Source: Telmatactis stephensoni
Lineage: Eukaryota > Cnidaria > Anthozoa > Actiniaria > Isophelliidae
Length of the DNA: 64,000 bases
Reading direction: 5' to 3'
NCBI GenBank assembly: GCA_029948255.1
Contig: JALIZF010001795.1
Location: 558,001-622,000, forward strand
Position 1 is the first letter of the stretch, and each line of letters starts with the position of its first letter. Both the position numbers and the translations under genes were made by a program. The notes beneath the pieces were generated by a model. It was not told the origin of the DNA and did no database searches. It saw nothing but the letters and a program-made list of their open reading frames with translations. Shown here piece by piece: positions 34,101-45,114 of the stretch.

Positions 34101-37100
34101 ATGAATGTCTGTACAGGAAGGTGGCATGCCCTCACTGCAAGAATGCTTACCAACTTCGTGTGCTGGAGGTAAAATTATGTTGATGTAAAGTTGTTTATTT
34201 TGGACCATTTTATCGTCTGTATTTAGACTTTAAAGGGTTAAAAGCAATTTAAAGTAACATTTATAACTGAAGTACTTTTTGTATTTGAAACCAACAAATG
34301 ATTTTGGTTTCTCATGTAAATTAAATTTTCTGACTTAAGTTTTTCTTCTTTAACGGTTTTTTATTTCTTCTCCTTTACGTATCTTTCTTATTTTATTTTA
34401 TTTTAATTATTTTTTTTGCAATCAATAGGAGCATACCAGCGAATGTCCACAATGTCCTGCCAGCTGCCCAAATAGTTGCGGTAAAACAATCAGAAGAGAA
34501 CAGGTAATTATTTTAGAGTAGGTCAAGCTTTATTCCAATTTCGATCAAACAGACACAAAGTGGTCTTTAATGAAATATAACTCGACATTCACACACCTTC
34601 ACAGCCTTTTATGCAGGGTTCGTAAGCCTCCTGGAAATCCTGGAAAATCCTGGGTTTTTATTTTCTTCCTGGAAAGTCCATGAAAGTCCTGGATTTTTTT
34701 TAATAAACTACTTGAGAACTCCTGGAAAACAGAAACGAATAAGTATGTTTACAGTGTATATATGTTCGCGTAAAAGCTCCGTTTACATTCCTAAACTCGA
34801 TAAGTAAAAATGCATTATGCACATGTATTCTTGCTTGAGTCAGAACTAGTGAAAAACTCAGCCCAGAAAACTCTTGGAAATATATCTCAAAATCATCCTT
34901 GAAACTCCTTGATTTATTGAATTTTCGCGGTGTACGAACCAGGAGTTATAGTAGGTGTTTAGTATTCAAGCGCTCTGGCATGCACGTGAATAGTCATCAT
35001 GCTGCATGCTGTTAGCCCACGACTTTTATGAAGCAAACATATCCTTTTCCTCATGGAAAGCTTTTCTAGACAGTAGGCTATAAAAGAAAACAAACAGATT
35101 TTTTGCTCCTACTCACTGTTTGGTTCGTACTTCTACAAAAACATTTTTGGATGATAGGTTACAAGTCATACATCTAATGCGTGTCCACTGACCATTGTAC
35201 CGTGCAGTTATCAAAACATTGGCTGTAAAGTTGAGGTAAGCTAGCAGAATATAACAAATACAACAGTTCTCCAGACATATACACATTAATTGTGATATGT
35301 ATAATGATTTTGAAGAATGGATAAAGATGATTGATTGATTGAATGAATGATTGATTGATTGATTGATTAAAAGCGCCATAAAAAATTCGTATGTATTTCC
35401 GTCTTCAGTAATTGTTCTATGTTAGAAATGTCACAGATAAATCAATTCGTGTTTTGATATGCTTTTTATTGAGCTTAGTCTATTTTCACTATTTTCTAAA
35501 TTGGTTTATATTGATTCGCGCTATATGTTTCGCTTGCCGCCCGCGTCTTTTCTTCTCGAGATGCAAAACTTTGTGAGAATTTAACGGAAAAACGAAGACT
35601 GTGACACCCATTTTTTATTTTATTTGTTGAACAAGTATGTGATCTGATGAAGTATGTCTAGACAAAAAACAACGAAATCTAGGTGCAACGTCATTTGCCC
35701 GCGAACGTCCTTAACATAAAAAGTATACTTTTGTCTTTGGTTTTTACTAGTTATTTGTAATGTTTAATGTCTGCAGAGTGTATTCCAGTCAGGTATTGTT
35801 GTCAAAGTGCATTGTGATTAATATCAGTCATAGTGTTTTACAGCTATCGTCAAAGTGCCACTGTGGTGAAATATGAGTGCAGAATTTTCGTTTTCAGCCT
35901 CCTTGCATAAATATCCATCTGTAAGCTTGCTTTCCTTGTTTTTCTGTTTTACATGTGTTATGTCGAAATATCGTAAAAACAATGATTAAACTTCGTCGTG
36001 CAAATTTTCATGCACGTTGCTAGACTGATTCCATAAATACTGAAGTTGTTCAGTGTTTTGCTCCTCAGTGGACAAAGAGACGAAAACTGACTTATGGATC
36101 AGTCTAGCATGTTGCACAAAGAGTGGATAGCGCGTATCCATAGGAAAGATACTTATCCACTGGATTGATTCATTGGACGACACCATCATATGGCATCCAC
36201 AGAATAAGAAATTATCCCACGGATAGCGCTATCCTTTTTTAGTAACCGACAGTGAATTTTGATTGCATTTTTATCTAATTTTCATGATACGAAGGTTTCA
36301 CGAAAAGAATTGAATGACCACACTGAAAGCCATGTAGAACAGCATCTTTCGATGGCACATGAGAAGATTTTATCACTTGAACACCAAATGGACGAGATGA
36401 ACAGCAAGGACTTTCTTCCTAGTGAGATCTTCAGAAAAAAGACAAATGAAATGGTAAACGTTGTGGAAGGCAATCAAGAACAGATGGATAAAAGGACAAA
36501 GCAAATTCGAATTCTCTCCGCCTCCATTGAACACATTCAAAAGCAGATGGACGAGATAAAAAAGCTCGCTTTCGTTACCATCGCTGTTTGTTTAGCAATC
36601 ATTAGCTCGTTATTCATTTCATCGATTTTCAAGCAGACTGGTATGAAGAATGATCTAATCCCAATAATGACTCAAGACTATGCCATCCATACTTCTTACG
36701 TCAGAGAAACTATCATTGGGTACCTCGAAAAACATTGCTATTATATCTGGAAGATAAAGGACTTTAGTCAACAACTGGAGACAGCAAAACAATCAGGTCG
36801 TGATATTGTACTTTACAGTGAGCCATTCTATACACAGAAATATGGATATAAGCTGAAGCTTGCTTTGTATCCCAATGGATATGATGATGGCAAGGGCACC
36901 CACGTATCAGTATACCTAATTGTCATGCGTGGAAATTACGACTCTTTTTTAACCTGGCCTTTTGACTGGGAAGTCATGTTCGAAGTCATGAATCAGAAAC
37001 CAAATGGTAACGGGAATAACATTCATTGGGGTTTCGTGAAGTATGATAATTTAAAAGAAACTCAACCAAAAACAATAGAGAATCCTGGGAAAGGATCCCA

Positions 37101-37212
37101 TAGATCTGTCTCTCATCAAACTTTAGGCGAAGGAGAGTATGTTGTAGATGGATCACTTTTACTGGGACTGCAGCTAAAGAAAGCTACTTGTCAATTTTGG
37201 CTGACGTCATAA
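28133..37212 (+). CDS. TRAF-like RING/zinc-finger/MATH protein with hydrophobic segment (TRAF-1)
   Basis: Seven exons with compatible phases: 28133-28296, 32016-32061, 32428-32526, 34001-34168, 34429-34503, 35158-35235 and 36295-37212, giving about 515 residues. Residues 25-62 form a C3HC3D RING (CVIC, CGHRFC, CPVD), followed by TRAF-type zinc fingers to about residue 230, a coiled coil (about 228-299), a hydrophobic stretch at 301-322 and a C-terminal MATH domain from about 359 (YYIWKIKDF). TRAF proteins are adaptors or E3 ligases in receptor and innate-immune signalling; the domain order fits, but the hydrophobic span is not part of classical TRAFs. The start at 28133 is chosen because the paralogue at 40488 begins equivalently; an in-frame ATG at 28028 would add 35 residues. 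The exon 1 donor is weaker than the others. The stop codon overlaps a MITE end. Confidence 0.88.
28627..29697. repeat. Three 357-bp tandem repeats in TRAF-1 intron 1
   Basis: The unit start GAGTCAATTTTGGCAAAATT occurs at 28627, about 28984 and 29341, a period of 357 bp. The units are almost identical. Each contains an inverted pair around CCGATGTCAGTCGA and its near complement, so each can fold. This looks like a young satellite-like array. Confidence 0.9.
29711..29861. mobile_element. MITE family A, copy 2
   Basis: A 151-bp element with the same ends as 12701-12854 (TAGAGTGATTTTCATCGGAC). It follows immediately after the 357-bp array in TRAF-1 intron 1. Confidence 0.8.
30060..30225. repeat. 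Short direct repeat pair
   Basis: The phrase TTTTTCAAACAATCACAAAC, then AGC(A/G)TTGGCAATGATTATA, occurs at about 30060-30112 and 30172-30222. The pair lies directly at the 3' end of the minus-strand protease-like frame. Confidence 0.7.
30223..30651 (-). pseudogene. Cysteine-protease-like (C76/OTU-like) domain fragment
   Basis: A 142-codon minus-strand frame contains RGSIHQGHELFSVISRGRQC followed by FMSFSALLCAQ and later QILIQGDSMYLNAL. This arrangement (Q-G, then G-R-Q-C with the putative nucleophilic Cys, then a G-D-x-x-Y block) recalls OTU-like or herpes-tegument-type (C76) cysteine protease domains that large transposons carry. No partner His is evident and the frame stands alone inside a TRAF-1 intron, so it is probably a transposon remnant. 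The assignment rests on motif memory and is tentative. Confidence 0.4.
31560..31975. mobile_element. Probable TIR element with GGCGATTTT ends
   Basis: GGGCGATTTTTCGCGCAAC near 31573 has an inverted, diverged partner (GCGACAAAATCGCC) near 31951, with more CGATTTTT motifs inside. Similar GCGCGAGAAA-type ends occur at 41200-41489. No coding capacity is recognised. Confidence 0.4.
32565..32640. repeat. GACA/AAGC microsatellite
   Basis: Imperfect GACA runs (about 32573-32618) are followed by short AAGC and CAAA runs in the TRAF-1 intron just after exon 3. Confidence 0.8.
32968..33279. mobile_element. Long foldback MITE in TRAF-1 intron 3
   Basis: TGCAAGTGCATCCAGCGCAT begins the left arm and its complement ends the right arm at 33279. 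Pairing continues about 130 bp through CAAAATGCTCTCAGATCATA-type sequence, with a few indels. Confidence 0.75.
33359..33637. mobile_element. MITE, second copy of the 10603 family
   Basis: The ends TAGCTATTTGTACAAACATT and the mirror finishing GTGCAATTAGCTA carry the same core (ACAAACATTGACCCTTTCA) as 10603-10834. Confidence 0.7.
34614..34943. mobile_element. hAT-like element remnant
   Basis: The ends CAGGGTTCGTA and GTACGAACC form terminal inverted repeats of the kind seen in hAT elements. The interior repeats CTGGAAATCCTGG-type words on both sides in inverted orientation. It is located in TRAF-1 intron 5. Confidence 0.55.
36011..36117. repeat. Short foldback upstream of last TRAF-1 exon
   Basis: TGCTAGACTGATTCCATAA and its near complement ATGGATCAGTCTAGCA pair across about 55 bp. 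Further GGATAGCG/CGCTATCC motifs lie at 36125-36235. Confidence 0.5.
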
Positions 37213-37340
37213 ACCCGTGAAATACATTTTAGCGTATTTAGTACTATTACACTATAATTCTTTTGTTTTCCATTGTTTAAATCTGGCTATTACACTGTAA
37301 TAAGTAAAATTTGTTTCACGGGTTTATGAAAAGCACTCTA
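37207..37340. mobile_element. MITE family A, copy overlapping the TRAF-1 stop
   Basis: The right end reads TTTCACGGGTTTATGAAAAG then CACTCTA, the mirror of a family A left end. The left end is shortened to CATAAACCCGTGAAA and begins within the last codons of TRAF-1, so the TAA stop (37210-37212) lies inside element sequence. Confidence 0.65.
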
Positions 37341-37790
37341 TCTGAATAAACTAGCAGCAAACAGATAGGGTCTCAATGGGAGCATGACTTTGACGGTTGA
37401 CGGTTAAAAGTTTGGTATTTTAAAATGAGCCAATTCAATTTGAATAAGTAATAGTCAGTGATTAGTTATAACGAAATGAGCTATCGTGTGTCGTGGATCA
37501 TAAAATTCATAATCAATGATTAGAGTATAAAGAATGAATCATTAGTATAAAACTTCTGAAAATCACTTCAGGAGCAATGGGCTTGCTTGTAGTGTAATGC
37601 ATGGTAAACCAACAATTCCCGATATTGCACACAAATACTTTAAGACGACGTTTTTTTAAACCCACCGGCTAAAAATTAAAGTTTAATTTGTCTTGTTTTT
37701 TAAGAGTCAATATTATTTCTAACGTGTCACTGTTTTGTTGTATTTTGTTTTAATATAAGGAACAAGCTTAAGTGACTGACTACAGGTGCA

Positions 37791-38077
37791 TATACACCTA
37801 TTTCACAAAAGGTTGTCGGACGAGAGACCTAAAGCACACGCGACTAGATCGAAAGGGAGCATGGGTAGATGCAAAACTTAACTCACTTTGGTCTTGATTT
37901 TAGACCATTACGAAATGAAGATCTGTGTTGTATAAGGGTAAAGCAAGCTAGACGTGGATGTCGTGTTGATATTCGTGTGGTTTTATTGTTTTAATAATTT
38001 CTACCCATACTCCCTTTCGGGTGAGTCGCGTATGCTTGGGGTCTTTGGAGCGACAACGTTTTTTGAAATAGGTGTAT
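37791..38077. mobile_element. MITE family B (TATACACCTATTTCA ends), older copy
   Basis: TATACACCTATTTCACAAAA at 37791 pairs with the mirror ending near 38077. Only the outermost 27 bp or so still match, so it is older than the copy at 57425-57679. A further weak palindrome (CATGGTACAAAAT and its mirror) follows at about 38138-38212. Confidence 0.65.
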
Positions 38078-38239
38078 GTCTGCAGATGCATGTGATGTTG
38101 ATTAATGGGCGCTTTAGCATCATGATCAAACGGTCACATGGTACAAAATACCGCCATGCTGGAGGACAAAGGAATGCGACAGTATCCGGCAGTATGGCAG
38201 ATTTTGTACCATGCATGTCACTGGTTGATACAAAAGTCC

Positions 38240-39230
38240 TATTTGTTCCTGAGCCCTGTGTTGAGATATCCTGACACATTGGTTTGGAAATGATTAACAT
38301 CATTCTTGGGTCGGGTATCAAGGATCCTAAAACAAGCATCTAATTGGTGCATCAAGTTATGAATATATACTTATTAACGCGTTTAAGTACGTTGCATTCA
38401 ACTTTACAGCGAGCTTTCTAAACTACTAGCAAAAAGAATCAACAATCAATGTAATTTTTGATAACAAACTGTATAAACAACATTTCAGTTTCCATATCGT
38501 GTTTACGGCTTTTCACTTTTTAGAGAAAACGTGGAGCTGATTTGAAATTATAAAGTGGTCCTAGCTTTAGAGCCAAAATCAACACCGCATTTTTGACTTT
38601 GACACGATAAGCTTAACAACAGGACTGGATTGCGTTGTCAACGTGTGATGGTCTCAAGGTGCCGCGTTTTCCAAGCATTAACGACATTTAAACAGTCCAA
38701 ACTTTTGAGCTTTCGTATAAAGATTTCAGTGAAGTTGTTACTAAAGACTTGGAGATAACACGTAAGCTCAAGTTTACTTTGGACCTCAAAAAGAGAACAT
38801 TTGACATTGACTCCAGACTGCATGGTTCGCTGAGGTAGTTTGCATGCAGGATTGAAATAACTCAAAACTGTAAGCTTAATCTACGATTATTTAGCTCCAG
38901 TATGAAAAAGCGTTTTTGTGAAGAATGACGTCCTTTATTTGACTGTGAGAGATTTGTTTTCTTATAATTTGTTAGAATGAAAAGAAAATAGTTTAGTATT
39001 AATTTTTGTTACTTTTAACTATTTTTCGTTTTGAAAAAATATTTGAACGATGCGTTGCAAGTTAATTCTTTGTGTGTTTTCAAAATAGTTTGCGGTCCGG
39101 GATATTTTCCGTAATCGCCCGCGGGCATTACGGGGGGATCTAGATCGTCAAATAGCCAATCAGAGCGCGCAAATTCACCGGAAGTAGTTTGTGCCATATA
39201 ATAATTACTAATATTGATTCTGGCATTCAT
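38240..39230. other. Intergenic stretch without recognisable gene
   Basis: No protein family or strong inverted repeat was recognised. A CCAAT box beside GAGCGCGC occurs at about 39157-39172. Confidence 0.4.
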
Positions 39231-39240
39231 TTCGACGGTG

Positions 39241-39690
39241 TTCTTGATTTAGGGGAGATAAGGTCATGACCGTCCAATCACAAAGCATACCAATTTCAGA
39301 GCAAAATGACAAAAATTTATAGAAATCTCGATATGCATATGATAAACAGAAAAACCTTGGAAAGTGCTTTTTACACTTTTCGTAGTGTAGTGATTAAGGG
39401 TTAATTATTAACTGATCACCATGTATATAAAGGTAATTTGATTCAATAAATTCATTCTCAATCAATGTGCACGTGTTACAATGGCGACGAGGATTAATTC
39501 TTAAAGATGCATCATTTACAGGCAATCCAACCTATGCTTTCCTTTGAGCCACGGGCCGATCCAACAAACACTAGTGCTCGCTGGACAAAGTGGCTCGAAC
39601 GTTTTGAAACGTACTTGGTGGCGGCAAACATCACCAACAACGCTCGCAAACGAGCGCTCCTTTTATATCAGGCGGGATACACGTAGTACG
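39241..39690 (+). mobile_element. 5' fragment of a gypsy-like LTR element
   Basis: LTR-end-like sequence finishing ACGTGTTACA (about 39480) is followed by TGGCGACGAGGATTA, a typical primer-binding-site context, and then an ATG at 39507. The frame encodes a Gag-like start with TKWLERFETYLVAANITNN and KRALLLYQAG. It breaks off after about 60 codons. No other LTR is seen, so the remainder is deleted. Confidence 0.65.
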
Positions 39691-41048
39691 CGCTCTTTCC
39701 ATGAAGTATTCTCTACGTACATCCAATGGACTGATAAATTCCTTTCCCATGAGGGGAAAGTGGAAAAAAATAACTAGACAGCATTTCGCCTTATCACCAT
39801 GTGCTTCGTCTGTGCTCGAACGTGGGAGGATAGCTTCCTAATAGATCATGACTTGAACTAAAGGAGTACTGAATATATTCTCTAATAATACACCTACAAA
39901 AAATACTCGTTTCTGATTGGCTGCCGAGCTTTGAATTTTTTCTTAATACTATACTAATTAATTGCACACATCCGGGAACTTTGCTTGTGGAATTTTTGAA
40001 AACGTTTAGCAAAACCTCAGTGAATCGGAAAAGGAGAACTTTTGGGACCTTTTATTTTTTATTATTGAAAGCATTTCATGACTTTGTTGTATTCTCGCTT
40101 CTCGCCAGACTACAAACTAATTAACTTTATGGAAAATTGAAACAACTTTATAATTGATAAAATCTATAATTTTCAATTTCAAAACAATCTGATTTTATCA
40201 ATTTTACAACTTTTATGCATTTTCGAAAATTAATGCGTATTTTCAATAAAATTTTTGTAAACAAATATTATGTTTTAGTCACTGTTTCAGTTTCATGCCT
40301 GTCAATATGAATATCACCCCAACCCCATCCCCACCCCCACCCCCACCCCCCAGTCCAGAGACGTGAGTAATCTCGTGACTGCGCAGGCGAAATTCCCTCG
40401 GTCAAAAGCTCAAGTCCTCAGGCGTCCGATTCAAGTCAGTTGAAAGCGGAACAGGAAGAGCTACTCACCAAGATCTCTCGTTCTAACATGGCTTGTAATA
40501 CTGCAATGCCGTCTGGATACGACTATGAGTTCGTTCAGGAGGTACCTGATGACTACATTTGTGTTATATGCCAACTTGTAATGAAAAAGCCTGTACAGAC
40601 AAGATGTGGACACAGGTTTTGTAAAGAGTGTCTGGAACGGACGATGAAGAAGTAAGAACAAATATTTATTGTATATTACATTTATTTGAAATGCCATTAA
40701 TACTTAATATTATTTGCACTTTTATTTATTTACCATATTTACCAACTTTAAACCTTGTTTTATTCATACACATTTCATACAAGGAATAGAAAATATATAG
40801 AGTAAAGCAGTTATAGCATATAAACATTTTATCAACTTACATGTACATAGATTTATCTGTGGTTGCCAGTGCGTTATAAACTTTCGAGTTGGCAACAGTT
40901 GACCAGCGCTAAAACTTTCAAAATGAGCAACAGTCAACTAACCTATTTATTGAAAGCGTCCTGCTTCGGACTGCTACGACGACAAAACAGCAAGAAATTG
41001 TCCATTTTAATTCTCAAATTCATGAATAGACCTTTTTGCCTTAAAACT

Positions 41049-41615
41049 ATTTTCCAACTTCGTGCATCTTGAAACAAAGAACTGCATGATAGAATGCGCG
41101 GAATGTTAACTTCTTTTGTTTGAAATAAAACTTAGTCCCTTTGTCTTCCAATCAAGAAGACATTAATATGACTCCAAGTTCTGTTGCTCGGAGCCTAAAG
41201 CCGGCGATACACACTGCAATTTTTTCTCGCGCTTGCAATGCAATTTTAGGGATTTTGTTGCAAGAGTGAAATTTCCGAGTGTATCATGTCTGGCAACATA
41301 GGCGGCAACGATGTCTCGCAACAAAAAATTTGTATGCAGAAAGTTCAACAGTTTGAAGTTTTCTGTGCAACATTGTACGCTCGTACTGAATGTTGCAGAG
41401 TGTTGATAGACGCTGCAATTCTTCTCTGCAACAAAATCAAAAATCTCATTGCCAGCGCGAGAAAACTGATTACAGCGTGTATCGCCGGCTTTATTTTTAT
41501 GCGTTCCTGATTGGAAGACAAAGGGAAGTTTTATTTCAAACAAAAGAATTAAGTTAACATTCCGCACATTCTACGATGCAGTTTTTTTGTTTCAAGATGC
41601 ACGGAGTTGGAAAAT
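41049..41615. repeat. Inverted repeat with about 115-bp arms
   Basis: The left arm (TTTCCAACTTCGTGCATCTT to about 41160) and right arm (about 41500-41615) pair closely. Another TIR element (41200-41489) occupies the centre. Located in the long first intron of TRAF-2. Confidence 0.75.
41200..41489. mobile_element. MITE with GCCGGCGATACAC ends
   Basis: GCCGGCGATACACACTGCAA and its mirror GCGTGTATCGCCGGC form the ends. The interior has many TTGCAACA/TGTTGCAG words in both orientations. It is nested in the 41049-41615 inverted repeat. Confidence 0.7.
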
Positions 41616-41616
41616 A

Positions 41617-43030
41617 GAGCATATAGAGAATTTGTCTGCGCATGCGTGTATTTTTGGTTTAAAAATCTTTTGCATGTTGAATGTAGGAATTTTATTCTGA
41701 CATGGAACATTTCATTGGCAATCTCATTCTTCGAAATTATGTTCAAGTACCCAAATGCTGATACGTAAGCAGTCTACCTACCGCTAGAGTGTTGTAGATA
41801 ATTATTTTAATCGAAGGCAATGCAGATGGAGAAATATCACGGGTCAAACTCAAGCCAAAAGTGGAGAAAGGACCAGAACCTCGTACTTTCGAGTGCAATT
41901 TTGGGCGCTAAGTTCAAAAATAAGGTAAAGATGTTAGTAGAAGTCATTGCTGACATGTTAAAGTGTGGATTGAATGTGATAAGGACGTTTAAGGCTTCCG
42001 CGATCGTCAAATAATTCGCCATGTTTACCTCAATAAAGCACTTTTTGGCTCGAAAATGTCACATATTCAAACTCGAAATACAAGAACTTGTAGAGCGTGC
42101 ACCAAAAATTTATTAAAACATGAGCTTTTTCCATGTTTAATTTTTGTAACTTAATGTTTTCTCGGACATAAAACGTGGTCCGCGGGTAAGATTGCAGGCA
42201 GTTTTGGAAGCGTGGTTTCAAGCACGTATTTACTCAAGTCAACATGCGAATTCCAGCGAGCGATTAATTCTTCAAGAATTATATACAAAAACTGGCTTGA
42301 TACGAAATGACCTCTATACCTTCTCTAATATTGAAGTGGGCAATTATTTCCTTGATAGATGCAGCAGATGATAAAATATAATTGGTAAAATTTCTGGAAT
42401 TTATCACTCTGGAATAGGGCCTGAAACCATGTAGTAAACACTGCTTGAAATCAGTGCCAGGGACCGCGTGTTTCCACTAACAAAGCTCAGTATTGCAAAG
42501 AGTAAACATGGAAAAAGGTAATCTTTCAATATTTTTTTTGGTGCACGCTCTACAAGTTCTTGTATTTCGAGTTTGAATATGTGACATTTTCGAGCCAAAA
42601 AGTGCTTTATTGAGGTAAACATGGCGAATTATTTGACGATCGCGGAAGCCTTAAACGTCCTTATCACATTCAATCCACACTTTAACATGTCAGCAATGAC
42701 TTCTACTAACATCTTTACCTTATTTTTGAACTTAGCGCCCAAAATTGCACTCGAAAGTACGAGGTTCTGGTCCTTTCTCCACTTTTGGCCTGAGTTTGAC
42801 CCGTGATATTTCTCCATCTGCATTGCCTTCGATTAAAATAATTATCTACAACACTCTAGCGGTAGGTAGACTGCTTACGTATCAGCATTTGGGTACTTGA
42901 ACATAATTTCGAAGAATGAGATTGCCAATGAAATGTTCCATGTCAGAATAAAATTCCCACATTCAACATGCAAAAGATTTTTAAACCAAAAATACACGCA
43001 TGCGCAGACAAATTAAATTCTCTATATGCT
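41617..43030. repeat. Large foldback: about 495-bp arms, about 425-bp loop
   Basis: 41617-42108 and 42535-43030 are inverted copies with only a few differences; both encode the same meaningless 64-codon frame. The loop also keeps a shorter inverted pair (TTTTTCCATGTTTA). This is either a foldback transposon or a recent inverted duplication in the TRAF-2 intron. Such a transcript would form long double-stranded RNA. Confidence 0.9.
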
Positions 43031-43134
43031 GGAAAATAGTGTTACGGCAAGAAGGTCTAATAATCGATGTGTGTAAAATAATAATAGTATCTATTTCACG
43101 GGTTTCTGATAACCACTCTGATAATTTATTCTTA

Positions 43135-43279
43135 TAGAGTGATGGCACTTAATCCGTGAAATATATATTAGTTTAACAGATATTAGTATTCACTATTTCT
43201 GTTGTTTTCTTTTGTTTTGATTAGACTATTAGACATTGACTATTAGATTTTGTTTCACGGATTAAGTGCCATTACTCTA
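43135..43279. mobile_element. MITE family A, copy with ATGGCACTTAATCCG ends
   Basis: A 145-bp element, TAGAGTGATGGCACTTAATC and mirror. A partial second copy (TTTCACGGGTTTCTGATAAC, then CACTCT) lies just upstream at 43093-43119. Confidence 0.75.
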
Positions 43280-43599
43280 TAGCGCTCATTCCTAAAAGTC
43301 CACAAGCGCTTTTCAAAATACTTAAAAAACCCTAATGAATAAACCTAATGTCTATTATAATGCAATTATCTTAAATATAAATGCTATTGAATAATTAAAT
43401 GATTGGTCAATGTTACTAAAAATAGTTAACTAATATATATAATCCTAATTTTCAATTCGCGAAAATGTTAATTTTGCTAGATAAAAGTACTATGAATTAT
43501 TAAATAATCAATCGTCATGTAATAAATCATCATGTAATAATAATAAGGCCATAGGCTGCCCTAAAAAGGTATGCATGTCTTCAACTTAGCTTTGAAGAT

Positions 43600-44160
43600 T
43601 GATACTGACGGACAATTCCTAAGCTCTATTGCTGGGGTGCATCCATATCTTTGGGAATCCAAAGACAATGAAGCGGTAGCCATGTTGGATGACCAAACAA
43701 TAAACGCTAATGAGAAATCTTTTCTTGAAGGTCAACCAAGATGGCTGCCGTGACGTCACATGCACCCCAGCAATTGGCAAAGCATTCCAAAGTTGGGGAG
43801 CACCTACAGAAAATGCCCTATACCCATACGATTTTAAATTAAATCGTGGAACCCTAAGCAATAACTTATTTGCTGACCAAAGATTACGTTTGGGTGAATA
43901 CATCTCTAACAATTTTTACTGAGATAGGAAGGTGAGGAGCCATACACTACCTTATCAGCAAATAACAACATCTTAAATTGGATACGCTGTTCCACTGGAA
44001 GCCAGTGACGCTCCATTAAAAGAGGAGTTACGTGATCAGATCTCTTAGAAAGAGTTACTAATCTAGCAGCACTATTAATATCATATTGCAAACGTTGAAT
44101 TTTACACTTGGGAATGCCATAGAAAAGAGCATTGTAAAATCTAATTTTGACGTAACAAAT
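43600..44160 (-). pseudogene. LINE C-terminal fragment
   Basis: Minus-strand frames contain INSAARLVTLSKRSDHVTPL and LLMERHWLPVEQRIQFKMLL, then SYGYRAFSVGAPQLWNALP, the conserved region after the RT of CR1/jockey-type LINEs. A stop or frameshift near 43910 splits the two parts, and the 3' end is rearranged around 43620-43760. It is a dead fragment in the TRAF-2 intron. Confidence 0.75.
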
Positions 44161-44767
44161 GCGTGAACGAGGGTTTTAGCCGTATCTAAGCTAAGGTATT
44201 TCCTAATACGATAAATAGCTCTTATTTAGTGAAACGCAGATTTACAGACGCTAATTATTTTATTATCTAAACTAACTTGAGAGTCAAAAATGACGCGTCA
44301 CGTGGTACAAGCTGACCAATCAGAAAATCAGAATTTAAACAGTGTATGAAAATTGAATAATAATTTATTTATTGACGTGACAACCATGTCGACGTCATTG
44401 CCGTGGTGTACATCCCGTTAAAAAGGCTATGGAAATATTGAGAGCATTCTTTCTACTATTTCCACAGTGATCCAAATTGCCCAATGGACAGAAAGCCTTT
44501 GGCTCAACAAAGCGTAAGTTGGTTGTGAATATCGTTGTTTGTAGCAATGACAGCTCGATTGTTATTATGGCGCGTTTCTTTGCTTTTCATACAGATATTT
44601 GAAGACTTGGCGACTGAAAGGAAAATACTGTCGCTCAAAATAAAGTGTCCAGAGCAGGGTTGCCTTCAGCAAGTAGAACTAAGAGATATTGAGGTAATAA
44701 TTAACCAAAAATGGTAAGTACAATGATAAGGGGAGGGAGGGAAGGTTAGGGGAGGGGAGGTTAGGGC

Positions 44768-44830
44768 AGAGGAGAGGAGAGGAGAGGAGAGGAGAGGAGA
44801 GGAGAGGAGAGGAGAGGAGAGGAGAGGAGA
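44768..44830. repeat. GGAGA microsatellite
   Basis: About 12 GGAGA/GAGAG units lie in the TRAF-2 intron between exon 3 and the zinc-finger exon. Confidence 0.9.
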
Positions 44831-45019
44831 AAGACTCATCAATATTTCTTTTGTTCATCACACAGAGTCATGATAAACATTGCCAGTAAAAAACTGTTCC
44901 GTGCAGCTATCAAAACATTGGTTGTGACTTTGAGGTATGTAGTAGGGGTGTAACTAGGCGCTGATATAACCTATCTCTCATTTCTTATAGCTTCACTCTT
45001 CTTTACGTATCAGTTAATC

Positions 45020-45085
45020 AATCATGCAATCAATCAATCAATCAATCAATCATGCAATCAATCAATTAATCAATCAGTTAATATC
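45020..45085. repeat. AATC microsatellite
   Basis: Imperfect AATC repeats with CATGCAATC interruptions lie between TRAF-2 and the 5' LTR. Confidence 0.8.
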
Positions 45086-45114
45086 AACTTATCCATCCAC
45101 CATCACCAAGCCAT

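Larger units (their letters stand above)
40488..44934 (+). pseudogene. Truncated TRAF-like paralogue (TRAF-2)
   Basis: Exons 40488-40651 and 44468-44513 encode a RING (CVIC, CGHRFC, CPMD), exon 44595-44693 encodes the linker (IFEDLATERKILSLKIKCPE), and exon 44866-44934 encodes a zinc finger half. Exon sizes and phases (164, 46, 99 bp) match TRAF-1 exactly, and similarity extends upstream of the start codon, so this is a duplicate. The equivalents of TRAF-1 exons 4 and 5 are absent. An in-frame TAA sits at 44887-44889, and the gene ends 180 bp before the retrotransposon LTR. No coiled coil or MATH exon follows. The first three exons could still yield a RING-only protein. Confidence 0.75.

Noticed and set aside
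38001..38339. Overlapping frames of 106 and 112 codons on opposite strands
   Set aside because: They lie in MITE-derived palindromic sequence and show no domain.
41820..42014. 64-codon frame found in both orientations
   Set aside because: It occurs twice only because the foldback arms are inverted copies; there is no homology or splice context.
44679..44861. Ser/Pro/Leu-rich frame
   Set aside because: It is a translation of the GGAGA microsatellite.
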